Shown here one piece after another: positions 42,711 to 51,952 of a DNA stretch of 64,000 nucleotides. Numbering within the stretch: the first letter of the stretch is position 1; each line of letters starts with the position of its first letter. The position numbers were made by a program, and so were the translations under genes. The notes under the pieces are model-generated. The model was not told where the DNA came from and did not search any database. It worked only from the letters and a program-made list of their open reading frames with translations. The stretch is taken from positions 1 through 64,000 of the forward strand of contig JASBTI010000041.1 of the NCBI GenBank assembly GCA_030148505.1, in the 5' to 3' direction. The stretch is from Rhodanobacter sp. Lineage in GTDB: Bacteria; Pseudomonadota; Gammaproteobacteria; Xanthomonadales; Rhodanobacteraceae.

Positions 42711-44597
42711 TCAACCGTCCAGTGCGGACCAGCGTGCGTATGCCGTTTCCAGTTCTTCCTGCAGCTTGGCTACGGCGTCATTGGCGGCCGTGATGGCGGT
42801 GCTGTCTTGTTTGAAGAACTCCGGCGCATTCATCGCTTCGGCATGCTCGGCGATCGCGCGTTCCAGTTTTTCGATGCGGGCGGGCAGCTGCTCCAGTTCG
42901 CGTTGCTCCTTGAAACCGAGCTTGCGCTTCGGGGTGGCGCTGGTCGGTGCTACCGGGGTGTCGTTGCGAGTCAGGCCGGGACGTGCGGCGGCGGCTGATT
43001 GTGCGGCGGCGGTCGGCCTTTGCCGTAACCAGTCGCTGTAACCGCCTACGTACTCACCGATGCGGCCTTCGCCCTCCAGCACCAGGGTGCTGGAGACCAC
43101 GTTGTCGAGGAAGGCGCGATCGTGCGAAACCAGCAGCAGGGTGCCCTGGTAGTCGGTCAGCAGTTCTTCCAGCAGCTCCAGGGTTTCGACGTCGAGATCG
43201 TTGGTCGGCTCATCCATCACCAGCAGGTTGGAGGGCTGGGCGAACAGCTTGGCCAGCAGCAGGCGGTTGCGTTCGCCGCCGGACAGTCGGGTGATCGGCG
43301 CGCGTGCGCGTTCGGGCGAGAACAGGAAGTCCTGCAGGTAGCCGATGATGTGCTTGCGCTGGCCGTTGAGTTCGATGAACTCGCGGCCCTCGGCGACATT
43401 GTCCAGCGCGTTGAGCTTGTCGTTGAGTTGCACCCGGTGCTGGTCGAAGTAGGCAATCTGCAGGCTGGTGCCGCGTTCGGCGCTGCCGCGCAGCGGCTGC
43501 AGTTCGCCCAGCATGATTTTCAGCAGGGTGCTTTTGCCGGCGCCGTTGGGTCCGATGACGCCGATGCGGTCACCACGCATGATGGTGGTGCTGAGGTCGT
43601 CGATCAGTACGCGGCCGTCGTAGGCCTGATGCACGTGCTGCAGGTCGATCACCTTCTTGCCGGAGGACTGTCCCGTCGCCACCGCCATCTTCGCGTTGCC
43701 GGTGAGATTGCGTCGCTCGGCGCGCTCGTTGCGCAGCGCCTTCAGCGCACGCACCCGGCCCTCGTTGCGGGTGCGTCGGGCCTTGATACCCTGACGAATC
43801 CAGACCTCTTCCTGGGCCAGCTTCTTGTCGAACAGCGCATTGGCCTGTGATTCCGCATGCAGGCGTTCCTCGCGTCGGCGCAGGTAGTTATCGTAGTCGC
43901 CGGGCCAGTCGGTCAGCGCACCGCGGTCGATCTCGACGATGCGCGTCGCCAGCGCGCGCAGGAAGCTGCGGTCATGGGTGACAAAGATGATCGAGCCGGC
44001 AAACTGTTTGAGGAAACTTTCCAGCCAGCCGATCGCCTCGATATCCAGATGGTTGGTGGGCTCGTCCAGCAGCAGCACGTCGGGCTTGCGGACCAAGGCC
44101 TGCGCCAGCAACACGCGGCGCTTCATGCCGCCGGACAGCGCGGCGAAGTCGGTTTCGCCCGGCAGCTCCAGCTGGGTCAGCACCTCGGTCACCCGGCGGT
44201 CGAGGTCCCAGCCATGCTGTGCCTCGATCTGCGATTGCACCTCGCCCAGCGCGTCGAAGTCGGCCTGGGTGGTGAGATCGTGCAGCAGGTGGTGATAGCG
44301 CGCCAGCAGATGGCCGAGATCTCCGAGGCCTTCGGCAACCACATCGAACACGTTGCCGGCGGTGTTCTGCGGTACCTCCTGCGCCATCCGCGCCACCACC
44401 ACGCCGTTCTGTACACGCACCTCGCCATCGTCGGCATGCAGCTCGCCGGCGATCAGCTTCATCAGGGTGGATTTGCCTTCGCCGTTGCGACCGACGATGC
44501 AGACACGCTCGTTCGCCTCGATCGACAGATCGACGTGTTCAAGCAGGAGGGGGCCGCCGATACTGAAGTCGACGCGTTGCAGTTGGATAAGGGACAT
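42711..44597 (-). CDS. uup: ABC-F family ATPase, Uup type
   Basis: A 628-residue protein with two ABC ATPase domains and no membrane segments. Domain 1 has Walker A GRNGEGKST, signature LSGGMKRRVLLAQAL and Walker B VLLLDEPTNHLD. Domain 2 has GPNGAGKST, LSGGERNRLLLAKLF and LLVMDEPTNDLD. A linker with AQEEVWIRQGIKARRTRNEGRVRAL lies between, and a C-terminal coiled coil of about 80 residues (KEQRELEQLPARIEKLERAIAEH) is typical for Uup. ABC-F proteins act on the ribosome; Uup also affects precise transposon excision. Single-gene unit, divergent from a methyltransferase. Confidence 0.93.
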   Translation of the reverse strand: MSLIQLQRVDFSIGGPLLLEHVDLSIEANERVCIVGRNGEGKSTLMKLIAGELHADDGEVRVQNGVVVARMAQEVPQNTAGNVFDVVAEGLGDLGHLLARYHHLLHDLTTQADFDALGEVQSQIEAQHGWDLDRRVTEVLTQLELPGETDFAALSGGMKRRVLLAQALVRKPDVLLLDEPTNHLDIEAIGWLESFLKQFAGSIIFVTHDRSFLRALATRIVEIDRGALTDWPGDYDNYLRRREERLHAESQANALFDKKLAQEEVWIRQGIKARRTRNEGRVRALKALRNERAERRNLTGNAKMAVATGQSSGKKVIDLQHVHQAYDGRVLIDDLSTTIMRGDRIGVIGPNGAGKSTLLKIMLGELQPLRGSAERGTSLQIAYFDQHRVQLNDKLNALDNVAEGREFIELNGQRKHIIGYLQDFLFSPERARAPITRLSGGERNRLLLAKLFAQPSNLLVMDEPTNDLDVETLELLEELLTDYQGTLLLVSHDRAFLDNVVSSTLVLEGEGRIGEYVGGYSDWLRQRPTAAAQSAAAARPGLTRNDTPVAPTSATPKRKLGFKEQRELEQLPARIEKLERAIAEHAEAMNAPEFFKQDSTAITAANDAVAKLQEELETAYARWSALDG

Positions 44598-44702
44598 GCC
44601 CTATTGTAGCCGCCCCTATGCCGCCATGACGGCTCCTGTTGACGAAAGCAGGCACGTGGATGGCCTAGAATCGACGGCTTGTCTTTCGCAGTGAGCTTGA
44701 TC

Positions 44703-45308
44703 ATGAATCGTTGGGATGAGCGCTACACCGGTGAGGCCTTCCTGTTCGGCACGGCGCCGAACGCGTTTCTGGTGGCGCAGAAGCAACGTCTCCCGGCTAG
44801 CGGGAACGCCTTGGCCGTGGCCGATGGCGAAGGTCGCAACGGGGTATGGCTGGCCGAGCAGGGTCTGCACGTGCTGGCGGTGGATGCCTCGGAGGTGGGA
44901 CTGGCCAAAAGCCGGCAACTGGCCGCCGAACGCGGTGTCTCCATGCAGCAGGAGCTGGCCGATCTGGCGCAGTGGGACTTCGGCCACGAACGCTTCGACG
45001 TGATTGCCGCGATCTTCATCCAGTTTGCCGACCCCGCCTTGCGTGAACGACTGTTCGCCGGCATGCAGGCGGCGCTGAATCCCGGTGGCCTGCTGTTGCT
45101 GGAAGGCTACCGCCCCGAGCAGCTCGGCTACGCGACGGGTGGCCCGTCGGACATCGAGAACCTGTATACCGAGGCGCTGCTACGTGATGGCTTCCCCGCA
45201 TTGGAGATCGAGCATCTGGCCGTCTACGACGCCGAAATCCACGAAGGGGCTGGGCACCACGGCATGTCCGCGTTGATCGACCTGGTGGCGCGCAAGCCGA
45301 TCCGCTGA
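44703..45308 (+). CDS. Class I SAM-dependent methyltransferase
   Basis: A 201-residue cytoplasmic methyltransferase of the TehB/UbiE-like group. It starts MNRWDERYTGEAFLFGTAPNAFL, a common opening of this family. The usual motif I glycine loop is VADGEGRNGVWLAEQG, motif II is VLAVDASEVGLAKS, and motif IV is FDVIAAIFIQFADPALR; GGLLLLEGY follows. The substrate is not known. Start at 44703 follows the uup promoter region on the opposite strand. A decayed restriction-modification region lies downstream. Confidence 0.88.
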   Translation: MNRWDERYTGEAFLFGTAPNAFLVAQKQRLPASGNALAVADGEGRNGVWLAEQGLHVLAVDASEVGLAKSRQLAAERGVSMQQELADLAQWDFGHERFDVIAAIFIQFADPALRERLFAGMQAALNPGGLLLLEGYRPEQLGYATGGPSDIENLYTEALLRDGFPALEIEHLAVYDAEIHEGAGHHGMSALIDLVARKPIR

Positions 45309-45470
45309 AATTCCGGCAAACGCCATCGCGGTAGCCGGCTGCTGTCGTTGACCCACACCTTCGAGCCTACTTGCCAGTAATCATCGGGAGTTGAACCGTT
45401 TCGGTTTTCGCTCGCAAGGCCGGCGCGCGCCGACGTGGCATTTTTCCCGGCGCTCGCGCCAGGGACTGCC

Positions 45471-45604
45471 ATGTCACGGGTTCTCATCCAGCACTACCGC
45501 AACGAGCTGGCCACCTTGCGCCAGATCAGCGGAACCCAACGCGAGAGCGTGGTGCGCGAGGCATTCAAGGGACGGCTCAAGGGCTTGGCGCGCGCTCGAG
45601 CTTA
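45471..45604 (+). pseudogene. N-terminal fragment of a restriction-modification methylase-like protein
   Basis: The 44 codons from ATG 45471 (MSRVLIQHYRNELATLRQI... GTQRESVVREAFKGRLKG) resemble the start of large DNA methylase/type ISP restriction enzymes. The frame then ends at TAA 45602. The rest of the gene is missing and the sequence runs into an oppositely oriented relic. Nothing was recognised in 45309-45470. Confidence 0.5.
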
Positions 45605-45860
45605 ACCTCGTGGCAGCCGATGTCGTCGAGGGTCTGTCCGACGTGAGGAAGGTCGGGAATTTCGACAAAATAATTCGGGTTCTTGCGGTGCCACATGACC
45701 GGCTCCACGCCGTTGCACCACATCGCCAGCGGCGCGCCACTGGCGTAGGAGCAGAAGCTGCCCCTTGCCGTCCTTGAGCTTGCCCTGCTTCACCTCGATG
45801 ATGAGGTAGGGCACGGTGGAGCGGTCGGCGTCCATCACTACGATGGCGTGGTGGGTTATA
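45605..45860 (-). pseudogene. Fragment of a restriction enzyme N-terminal (HsdR-like) domain
   Basis: On the minus strand one frame reads VVMDADRSTVPYLIIEVKQGKLKDGKGQ, the PD-(D/E)xK-type core of HsdR N-terminal domains. After a frameshift near 45750 another frame continues SFCSYASGAPLAMWCNGVEPVMWHRKNPNYF and VEIPDLPHVGQTLDDIG, typical of the same domain. Both ends are missing. With the plus-strand fragment at 45471 it forms a small restriction-modification graveyard. Confidence 0.65.
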
Positions 45861-45873
45861 CCACTCATCCAAT

Positions 45874-46278
45874 GTGAGGGGTATAACCGAGGCGTCTACT
45901 GGAGCCCTCAAACTGGCCTTGTACCGTGAACTGCCCGCCGCCGCCCAGACCGCTTACGCCGAGCTGCAAGAGCTTCTGGATGCCGCCGCTGCCTGTCTGG
46001 TGAACCTGCCCGATCCGGCGCGCTACGGCTTGCAAAAGTTGCTGGTGGCTGCCGAGCGTGGTCCACGCCATGCAAAGTACAACAAGGATATTTCCCAGGC
46101 GCTGAGCCTGATTGACTGGCACCTGCAGCGCGCACCCACGCTGTTGCTGGATGCATGGGAGGATCTGGCCGGTCGCGGAACAGGTTGGGTCCTGCGTGCA
46201 CGGCAATCATTGAAGGCGGCGCCTGCGGCGCAACGCGAACTGGTGTTGCGGTTCGAGCAGGCTGCTAGCCTGAAATAA
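45874..46278 (+). CDS. Hypothetical protein
   Basis: A 134-residue frame from GTG 45874, rich in Ala, Leu and Arg and predicted helical (LALYRELPAAAQTAYAELQELLDAAAACLVNLPDPARYGLQKLLVAAE...). It is cytoplasmic, with no recognised motif. It ends four bases before a good terminator, which supports it as a real gene. The true start is uncertain: a TTG near 45916 before LYRELP is an alternative, and the N-terminus may have been cut by the adjacent restriction-gene relics. An inverted repeat GGTTATACC/GGTATAACC (45854-45888) spans the proposed start. Confidence 0.55.
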   Translation: MRGITEASTGALKLALYRELPAAAQTAYAELQELLDAAAACLVNLPDPARYGLQKLLVAAERGPRHAKYNKDISQALSLIDWHLQRAPTLLLDAWEDLAGRGTGWVLRARQSLKAAPAAQRELVLRFEQAASLK

Positions 46279-46280
46279 AA

Positions 46281-46312
46281 ACGGGCCGCTCAAAGGCGGC
46301 CCGTTTCTGTTG
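46281..46312. terminator. Bidirectional terminator between the hypothetical gene and metK
   Basis: A 9-bp GC-rich stem ACGGGCCGC / GCGGCCCGT with loop TCAAAG. It is preceded by AATAAAA and followed by TTCTGTT, so it can end transcripts from both sides. A degenerate REP-like sequence (46322-46347, GCGCACTTCGATGCGCTCCTAC) lies between it and the metK stop. Confidence 0.85.
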
Positions 46313-46343
46313 GTGCGCGGTGTTCGCGCACTTCGATGCGCTC

Positions 46344-47540
46344 CTACAGCTTGGCATCGGCGCGCAGTGCCTCGGCCTTGTCGGTCTGTTCCCACGAGAA
46401 CGCGGTGAAGACGTTGCCATGGGCATCCTTCATCTTGTGCGGGGCGCGGCCGAAGTGGCCATAGCTGGCGGTCTGCTGGTACATCGGGTGGATCAGGTCG
46501 AGCATCTGCAGGATGCCATACGGGCGCAGATCGAAATGCTTGCGGATCAGCTTTTCGATCTTCTCGTCGCTGATCTTGCCGGTGCCGAACGTGGTGACCG
46601 AGATCGAGGTCGGATGGGCCACGCCGATGGCGTAGCTGACCTGCACTTCACAGCGGTCGGCAATGCCGGCGGCGACGATGTTCTTGGCCACGTAACGGGC
46701 CGCGTAGGCGGCTGAACGATCGACCTTGGACGGGTCCTTGCCGGAAAACGCACCACCGCCATGGCGGGCCCAGCCGCCGTAGGTGTCGACGATGATCTTG
46801 CGCCCGGTGAGACCGCAGTCGCCGACCGGACCGCCAATCACGAACTTGCCGGTCGGGTTGATATGGAACTTGGTGGCCTTGTGCAGCAGCTTGGCCGGCA
46901 GCACCGGCTTGAGGATGTATTCGCGCACGGCCTCGATCAGGTCCTTCTGCTTCACATCGGGATCGTGCTGAGTCGACAGCACCACGGCGTCGATCGCCAC
47001 TGCCTTGTCGTTCTCGTAGCGCAGGGTGACCTGACTCTTGGCATCCGGACGCAGCCACGGCATCGGCGAGTTTTTCTTCTTGCGGACCTTGGCTTGTTGC
47101 TCGACCAGCCGGTGCGAGTAGTGGATCGCCGCCGGCATCATGTCCTTGGTTTCACGGGTGGCGTAGCCGAACATCAGGCCCTGGTCGCCGGCGCCCTGGT
47201 CTTCCGGTTTCTTGCGGTCGACGCCTTGATTGATATCCGGCGACTGCTTGCCGATCAGGTTGAGCACGCCGCAGGTCTCGCCGTCGAAGCCGACATCGCT
47301 GGAGTTGTAGCCGATGTCGAGAATCACCTTGCGGGTCAGTGCCTCGAGGTCGATCCATGCACTGGTTGTGACTTCGCCGGCGACGATCGCCACACCGGTC
47401 TTCACCATCGTTTCGCAGGCGACGCGCGCACGCGGGTCCTGAGCGAGGATCGCATCGAGCACGGCATCGGAAATCTGATCGGCAATCTTGTCCGGATGGC
47501 CTTCGGAGACCGATTCGGAGGTGAACAGGTGGCTGGTCAT
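46344..47540 (-). CDS. metK: S-adenosylmethionine synthase
   Basis: MetK makes S-adenosylmethionine from methionine and ATP. It has 398 residues with all family signatures: [25 protein letters not shown] at the N-terminus, [12 protein letters not shown] near residue 118, [22 protein letters not shown] near 260 and the C-terminal HFGR region. The insert [20 protein letters not shown] is typical of proteobacterial MetK of this type. A 28-bp element shared with metE and metF lies 9-36 bp before the start and covers the AAAGGA ribosome site, so it should regulate expression. Confidence 0.97.
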   Translation of the reverse strand: MTSHLFTSESVSEGHPDKIADQISDAVLDAILAQDPRARVACETMVKTGVAIVAGEVTTSAWIDLEALTRKVILDIGYNSSDVGFDGETCGVLNLIGKQSPDINQGVDRKKPEDQGAGDQGLMFGYATRETKDMMPAAIHYSHRLVEQQAKVRKKKNSPMPWLRPDAKSQVTLRYENDKAVAIDAVVLSTQHDPDVKQKDLIEAVREYILKPVLPAKLLHKATKFHINPTGKFVIGGPVGDCGLTGRKIIVDTYGGWARHGGGAFSGKDPSKVDRSAAYAARYVAKNIVAAGIADRCEVQVSYAIGVAHPTSISVTTFGTGKISDEKIEKLIRKHFDLRPYGILQMLDLIHPMYQQTASYGHFGRAPHKMKDAHGNVFTAFSWEQTDKAEALRADAKL

Positions 47541-47548
47541 CGCGGTTT

Positions 47549-47576
47549 ATATCCTTTTGTGCGGATAGAAAGATAC
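47549..47576. promoter_or_regulatory. Candidate methionine-regulon operator upstream of metK
   Basis: The element begins ATATCCTTTTGTGCGG and ends ATAGAAAGATAC. It matches the perfect palindrome before metE at 20 of 28 aligned positions, including the TGCG centre and the TATC...GATA ends. It ends 9 bp before the metK start codon. A bound repressor would block transcription or initiation. Confidence 0.6.
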
Positions 47577-47686
47577 ATAAGGTCGCGCATGATACACGCG
47601 CGGCGCTGGGTTTGCAGCCCGAGGGGTCATAGGTCGCCCTGAGTTTCAGACCGGTTCAGCCGTCTGGATGGCTGCCAGTGCCCAAA

Positions 47687-49039
47687 TCATCCCATTTCAC
47701 AGCGGTTGCGGCCGCGACGTTTCGCCAAGTACAGGGCGCGGTCAGCCCGTTCGAAAACGCTGTTGGCGGTATCGTCGGGCTGTACCTGGGTAACGCCGCA
47801 GGACAGGGTAATGCTTACCGGCTGCTGTTGGCCGCGGAACCCGATCCCTTCGATAGTGGCACGCAATGTCTCGGCAATACGCAGGCCCGCCTGAGCTGAA
47901 GTGCCTGAGAGCACCGCCACGAATTCTTCGCCGCCGTAGCGCGCCAGCAGGTCACCGGCTCGCAGTCTCGCCTTGAGCTGATCTGCCACGATGCGCAGGG
48001 CGCGATCCCCGGCAGCGTGGCCGAAGCGATCGTTGATATGTTTGAAGTGATCGATATCCAATACCAGCAGACAGACCTCGGCCGTGTGCTGGCGTACCTG
48101 CTCGCAGATTTCTCCGATATGCGCTTCGTACACCCGGCGGTTCGCTATGCCGGTCAAGGGATCTGTCGCGGCCTGCTGTTGTTTCTGGCTCAGGCTGAGC
48201 TCCATCGATTGCGCGGCATGTTCCAGTTCGCGGATGCGCTGAGTCATTTGCTGCGCGCGTGCCTGCCAGTCCCGTTCGCGTTTTTCTTCCCGCTCGCGGA
48301 AGGCTTTCATGTGTGTGCTGATGGCCCCGATGCGTGACTCGACTTCTCTGCGAAGGAAGTGCAGGTCGTTGGTCTGCCGCATCTGTGAGCCGAGTGCATC
48401 GATCTCATGAATCAGGTGATGGTCGAGTTGCTGGCGGGCACCACTGCCATCGCGTTGATCGGCGTTTTCTCGGGTGACGTACTCGGTCAACTCCACCAAT
48501 TGCTCGGTTACATGGGCGAGCAAGGTTTCGGCGGCTTGCCTGTGTTCGCCGAGTTGCCTGATCTGACGGTTGACCACGCTGGCCAGTGCCTCGGCTTGCT
48601 GGGCAAGTCCGCCAAGTTCGTGCGTTTCCATGATCGCCGCGCGCAGCGTGCCGAGGTACGGCAGCATCGTCTCATCGAGTTGCAGTCGATCCAGCACGGC
48701 CAGCAGGGCATCGCGGCCTGCTGCACTGTCCGGCGGGGAAATCTCCGGAGGCGGGAGGGTCACGCTGGGAGTCGGCGAGACGAGGTCATCCAGTGAGCGC
48801 ACGGCGTCGGTCAGTTCGTGGAGCAACTGCTCGATGGTGGATTCGTCGGTGGCGTTGCGCATTTCGCTGCGGATCTTGTCCAACGTGAGATCCAGCGGCG
48901 CCGCATGGCCTTCGGCGGCATAGGTTAGCCGGGTGACCAGGCGCCGCAGCAAGGTGTCGATGCGCGACCATTGAGCCAGGGCGTTCTCGTCTTCGTCGAG
49001 GGTACCCGCTTGTGAGCCTGAGGCTCGGTGTGCATTCAT
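47687..49039 (-). CDS. Diguanylate cyclase (GGDEF domain)
   Basis: A 450-residue cytoplasmic protein. Residues 1-280 are helical with a coiled coil (REREEKRERDWQARAQQMTQRIRELEHAAQ) and no membrane segment. The C-terminal GGDEF domain begins ATDPLTGIANRR and has the active-site sequence GGEEF near residue 380, preceded at the right distance by the inhibitory-site RAGD (RxxD). It should make cyclic di-GMP from GTP and be product-inhibited. The N-terminal part is of the kind annotated as YfiN-like or alpha-helical sensor; its signal is unknown. No EAL domain. Confidence 0.92.
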   Translation of the reverse strand: MNAHRASGSQAGTLDEDENALAQWSRIDTLLRRLVTRLTYAAEGHAAPLDLTLDKIRSEMRNATDESTIEQLLHELTDAVRSLDDLVSPTPSVTLPPPEISPPDSAAGRDALLAVLDRLQLDETMLPYLGTLRAAIMETHELGGLAQQAEALASVVNRQIRQLGEHRQAAETLLAHVTEQLVELTEYVTRENADQRDGSGARQQLDHHLIHEIDALGSQMRQTNDLHFLRREVESRIGAISTHMKAFREREEKRERDWQARAQQMTQRIRELEHAAQSMELSLSQKQQQAATDPLTGIANRRVYEAHIGEICEQVRQHTAEVCLLVLDIDHFKHINDRFGHAAGDRALRIVADQLKARLRAGDLLARYGGEEFVAVLSGTSAQAGLRIAETLRATIEGIGFRGQQQPVSITLSCGVTQVQPDDTANSVFERADRALYLAKRRGRNRCEMG

Positions 49040-49303
49040 GGGCTATGGCTGTGATCCACGGATCGGATCATGGTAGTTCGCATACGGGGCGAATGCACCT
49101 GCACCCTTGCCGTCGCGGCGAGGAGCATGCTGCGATGCATCGCCTATCCAGTCGTGCAGCGGTGCATAAGCACGTCGCACCTGCCCGGTGAAACCTTGCG
49201 TCGAGCGCCGGGGAGGTTTCCGGGCAAGTTGGACCCGATGCGGGAAAGCAGCTTGCAGCAAAGGGTCTCTCCCGACCGGATGCCGGGCGGAAGAGGTTCC
49301 CAC

Positions 49304-51595
49304 TTACGCAGGTAGCCGCATTTCGTCCCGCAGTTGTCGGGCACTATCGACCATATGGCGGAGCGCCAGCTCCACTTCGGGCCAGCCGCGGGTTTTCAGA
49401 CCGCAGTCCGGGTTGATCCACAGTTGTCCGGATTCCAGCACGTGCAGCGCCTTGTGCAGTAGTTGGACCATCTCCTCCTTTGTGGGCACGCGGGGGGAGT
49501 GAATGTCATATACGCCGGGGCCGATACCGTTGGGATAGCGGAAACGAACGAATGCATCCAGCAGCTCCATCCGTGAGCGACTGGTTTCGATCGAAATGAC
49601 GTCAGCGTCCATGGCCGCTACCGCCTCGATGATGTCGTTGAATTCGGAATAGCACATATGAGTATGGATCTGCGTGGTGTCGCGTACGCCTCCGGCCGTG
49701 ATGCGGAAGCACTCAACCGCCCAATCCAGATAGCGTGGCCAGTCAGCGTGGCGCAGTGGCAGGCCCTCACGCAGCGCCGGTTCGTCGATCTGAATCACGT
49801 CGATGCCGGCGGCTTCCAGATCGTGCACTTCGTCGCGCAAGGCCAGTGCAATCTGTCGACAGACCGTTTCCCGGGGCAGGTCGTCGCGTACGAAGGACCA
49901 TTGCAGCATGGTCACCGGTCCGGTGAGCATGCCCTTCATCGGCTTGGTGGTGAGTGATTGCGCATAGCGCGACCAGCGCACGGTCATCGGTGCACGGCGG
50001 GCGATGTCACCATAGATTACCGGAGGCTTGACGCAGCGTGAGCCATAGCTCTGGACCCAGCCGAGCTTGGTGAACAGGTAACCGTCCATCTGTTCTCCAA
50101 AATATTCGACCATGTCGTTGCGCTCGGGTTCGCCGTGTACCAACACATCCAGCCCGATAGTTTCCTGGAAGCGCACTACACGCTCTACTTCCGCTCGCAG
50201 CACGGCTTCGTAGGCGTCTTCGCTCAGCCTGCCGCTGCGGCGGGCAGCGCGTGCCTTGCGCAATGCGTCAGTCTGGGGGAAGGATCCTATCGTCGTGGTC
50301 GGCAACGGAGGCAGCGGCCGGATTTCGGATTGCGCCACCCGGCGTATTGTGTAGGCGGAGCGACGCAGTGAGGCTTGCGGGCCGAGTGCGCTCAGGCGAC
50401 TGCGGACTTCCGCGTCGATCACGCCCGGGGCATGCGCCTGCGCATTCAGTAAGGCTTGTTGAGCGGCCAGTGCGGCGAGCGCCTCGGGTTGCTCGGCCAG
50501 CGCGGCGTCATACACCCGCAACTCCTCGATTTTCTGGCGGGCGAAAGCCATCGGGGCACGATGCCGCGGATCGAGCATGGTTTCCGCTTCGAGATCAATG
50601 GGCACGTGCAGCAGCGAGCACGATGGCGCAAGCCACAGACGGTCGCTGCCCAGGCGCTCCCGAGCTTTGCGCAGAGCGGACAACACGCGGTCGGGTGAGC
50701 TTCGCCATACATTGCGGCCATCGACTACGCCGGCACTGAGGATATGTCCGGCTGGCAGCGCGTCCAGCACGGAACCGAGCTGTTCCGGTGCGCGCGCCAG
50801 GTCGATGTGCAAGCCATCCACCGGTAGCGTGCTGGCCAGCGTTAGGTTATCGCCGAGCGCGCCAAAGTAGCTGGCCAGCAATATCCGCGGGCGGCGCGCC
50901 GTGGCAAACCTGGCATAGGCGTGACGATAGGCTGCATGGGCATCGCGATCCAGGTCGAGGACCAGACAGGGCTCGTCCAGCTGGACCCAGTCGGCGCCGG
51001 CATCGGCCAGTTGCTCCAGCAGCTCGATGTATGACGGCAGCAGCGCGTCGAGCAACGCAAGGCGGTCGCTGCCGTCCACGGCCTTGGATAGCAGCAGGAA
51101 CGACACGGGTCCCAGCAGCACCGGACGGGCCCGATGGCCTTGCTCGCGCGCTTCGCGAAATTCCGCCAGTGGCTTGTCGCCTCTCAGTGCAAAGCGTTGG
51201 TTTGCCTCAAGCTCCGGTACCAGGTAGTGATAGTTGGTATCGAACCATTTGGTCATCTCCAGCGCGTGCAGATCGTGACCGCCGCGTTTGTGGCCGCGAG
51301 CCATGGCGAAATAACCGTCCAGCGCATTGTCGGAAAATATGGGTCGGTAGCGTGCTGGAATGGCGTCGAACAGCACCGCCGTATCCAAGACATGGTCGTA
51401 CAGGCTGAAGTCGTTGCATGGCACTACGTGGGCGCCGGCATCCACGGCCAGGCGCCAGTGCCGGCGCCGCAGGGCGGATGCGGTATCCAGCAGGGCTTGG
51501 GCGGAAGTTTCCCCACGCCAGTGCGATTCGAGCGATCGCTTGAGTTCGCGCTTGAGGCCTATGCGCGGAAAGCCTGAGTAGGTAACGAGTGACAT
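49304..51595 (-). CDS. metE: Cobalamin-independent methionine synthase
   Basis: MetE transfers the methyl group of methyltetrahydropteroyl-polyglutamate to homocysteine without cobalamin. The 763-residue zinc enzyme has an N-terminal GFPRIGLKRELKRSLE, PVSFLLLSK, and the second-half signature TTTIGSFPQTDALRKAR. The catalytic blocks are QIDEPALREGLPLR, HMCYSEFNDI (His and Cys zinc ligands) and INPDCGLKTRGW (second Cys ligand). The ATG at 51595 has AGAGGAA five bases upstream. The frame is open further upstream only because it crosses the riboswitch leader. It carries a cobalamin riboswitch, so it should be shut off when B12 is present. Confidence 0.97.
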   Translation of the reverse strand: MSLVTYSGFPRIGLKRELKRSLESHWRGETSAQALLDTASALRRRHWRLAVDAGAHVVPCNDFSLYDHVLDTAVLFDAIPARYRPIFSDNALDGYFAMARGHKRGGHDLHALEMTKWFDTNYHYLVPELEANQRFALRGDKPLAEFREAREQGHRARPVLLGPVSFLLLSKAVDGSDRLALLDALLPSYIELLEQLADAGADWVQLDEPCLVLDLDRDAHAAYRHAYARFATARRPRILLASYFGALGDNLTLASTLPVDGLHIDLARAPEQLGSVLDALPAGHILSAGVVDGRNVWRSSPDRVLSALRKARERLGSDRLWLAPSCSLLHVPIDLEAETMLDPRHRAPMAFARQKIEELRVYDAALAEQPEALAALAAQQALLNAQAHAPGVIDAEVRSRLSALGPQASLRRSAYTIRRVAQSEIRPLPPLPTTTIGSFPQTDALRKARAARRSGRLSEDAYEAVLRAEVERVVRFQETIGLDVLVHGEPERNDMVEYFGEQMDGYLFTKLGWVQSYGSRCVKPPVIYGDIARRAPMTVRWSRYAQSLTTKPMKGMLTGPVTMLQWSFVRDDLPRETVCRQIALALRDEVHDLEAAGIDVIQIDEPALREGLPLRHADWPRYLDWAVECFRITAGGVRDTTQIHTHMCYSEFNDIIEAVAAMDADVISIETSRSRMELLDAFVRFRYPNGIGPGVYDIHSPRVPTKEEMVQLLHKALHVLESGQLWINPDCGLKTRGWPEVELALRHMVDSARQLRDEMRLPA

Positions 51596-51600
51596 GGAAA

Positions 51601-51628
51601 TTCCTCTTGCAAGATGGGCAAAGAGGAA
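51601..51628 (-). promoter_or_regulatory. Hairpin sequestering the metE ribosome-binding site
   Basis: In the metE mRNA the 8 bases UUCCUCUU pair perfectly with AAGAGGAA, the Shine-Dalgarno sequence that ends five bases before the AUG; the loop is 12 bases. This suggests translational control as the output of the upstream cobalamin riboswitch. Sequence between here and the aptamer (51629-51806) holds no gene; it contains a further stem CGGAAGCG / CGCTTCCG at 51783-51806. Confidence 0.6.
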
Positions 51629-51806
51629 CGAAGGGCGGCCGGCGAAGTCCGCCAGCTTTTGACCTTCGCCCCCGCGGGCGAACCGGCATGACCGCGGAGA
51701 AGACAGAGCACATCTGCCTTCCGCAGGTAGGAGCGGAAAGCACACGGGCTCCGGTGTTTCCCCGCGGAAACGCCAGGTCGGACGGAAGCGCGAATGCACG
51801 CTTCCG

Positions 51807-51950
51807 GCTGAGGCAGGTATTCGGGCTCGTGGACAGACTGTCAGACCTACTGCCCGTCGCTTCCCGGACGCATCGCGTCCAGTGCCTGTGACGGGGTTCG
51901 TTTCCACATACCGCTGCGGGGCAGCGCCGGATTCACACCGGCTTCCCTTG
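51807..51950 (-). promoter_or_regulatory. Cobalamin riboswitch upstream of metE
   Basis: On the minus strand the leader reads AAGGGAAGCCGGTGTGAATC, CGGCGCTGCCCCGCAGCGG and, at the 3' end, GAGCCCGAATACCTGCC. These are the conserved L5-L6 core, the B12 box and the closing GxxGACCC/GAGCC-type segment of the cobalamin aptamer (RF00174). It is about 140 nt long and ends 210 nt before the metE start. B12 binding should repress metE, leaving a B12-dependent MetH (outside the window) to take over. Confidence 0.93.
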
Positions 51951-51952
51951 AG

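Noticed and set aside
45391-45777. 128-codon plus-strand ORF as a gene
   Set aside because: It mixes the frame around the restriction relics; only the short pieces similar to restriction proteins were kept as pseudogenes.
51595-51907. N-terminal extension of metE
   Set aside because: The extra codons read through the cobalamin riboswitch leader; the MSLVTYSGFPRIG start has a proper ribosome site.
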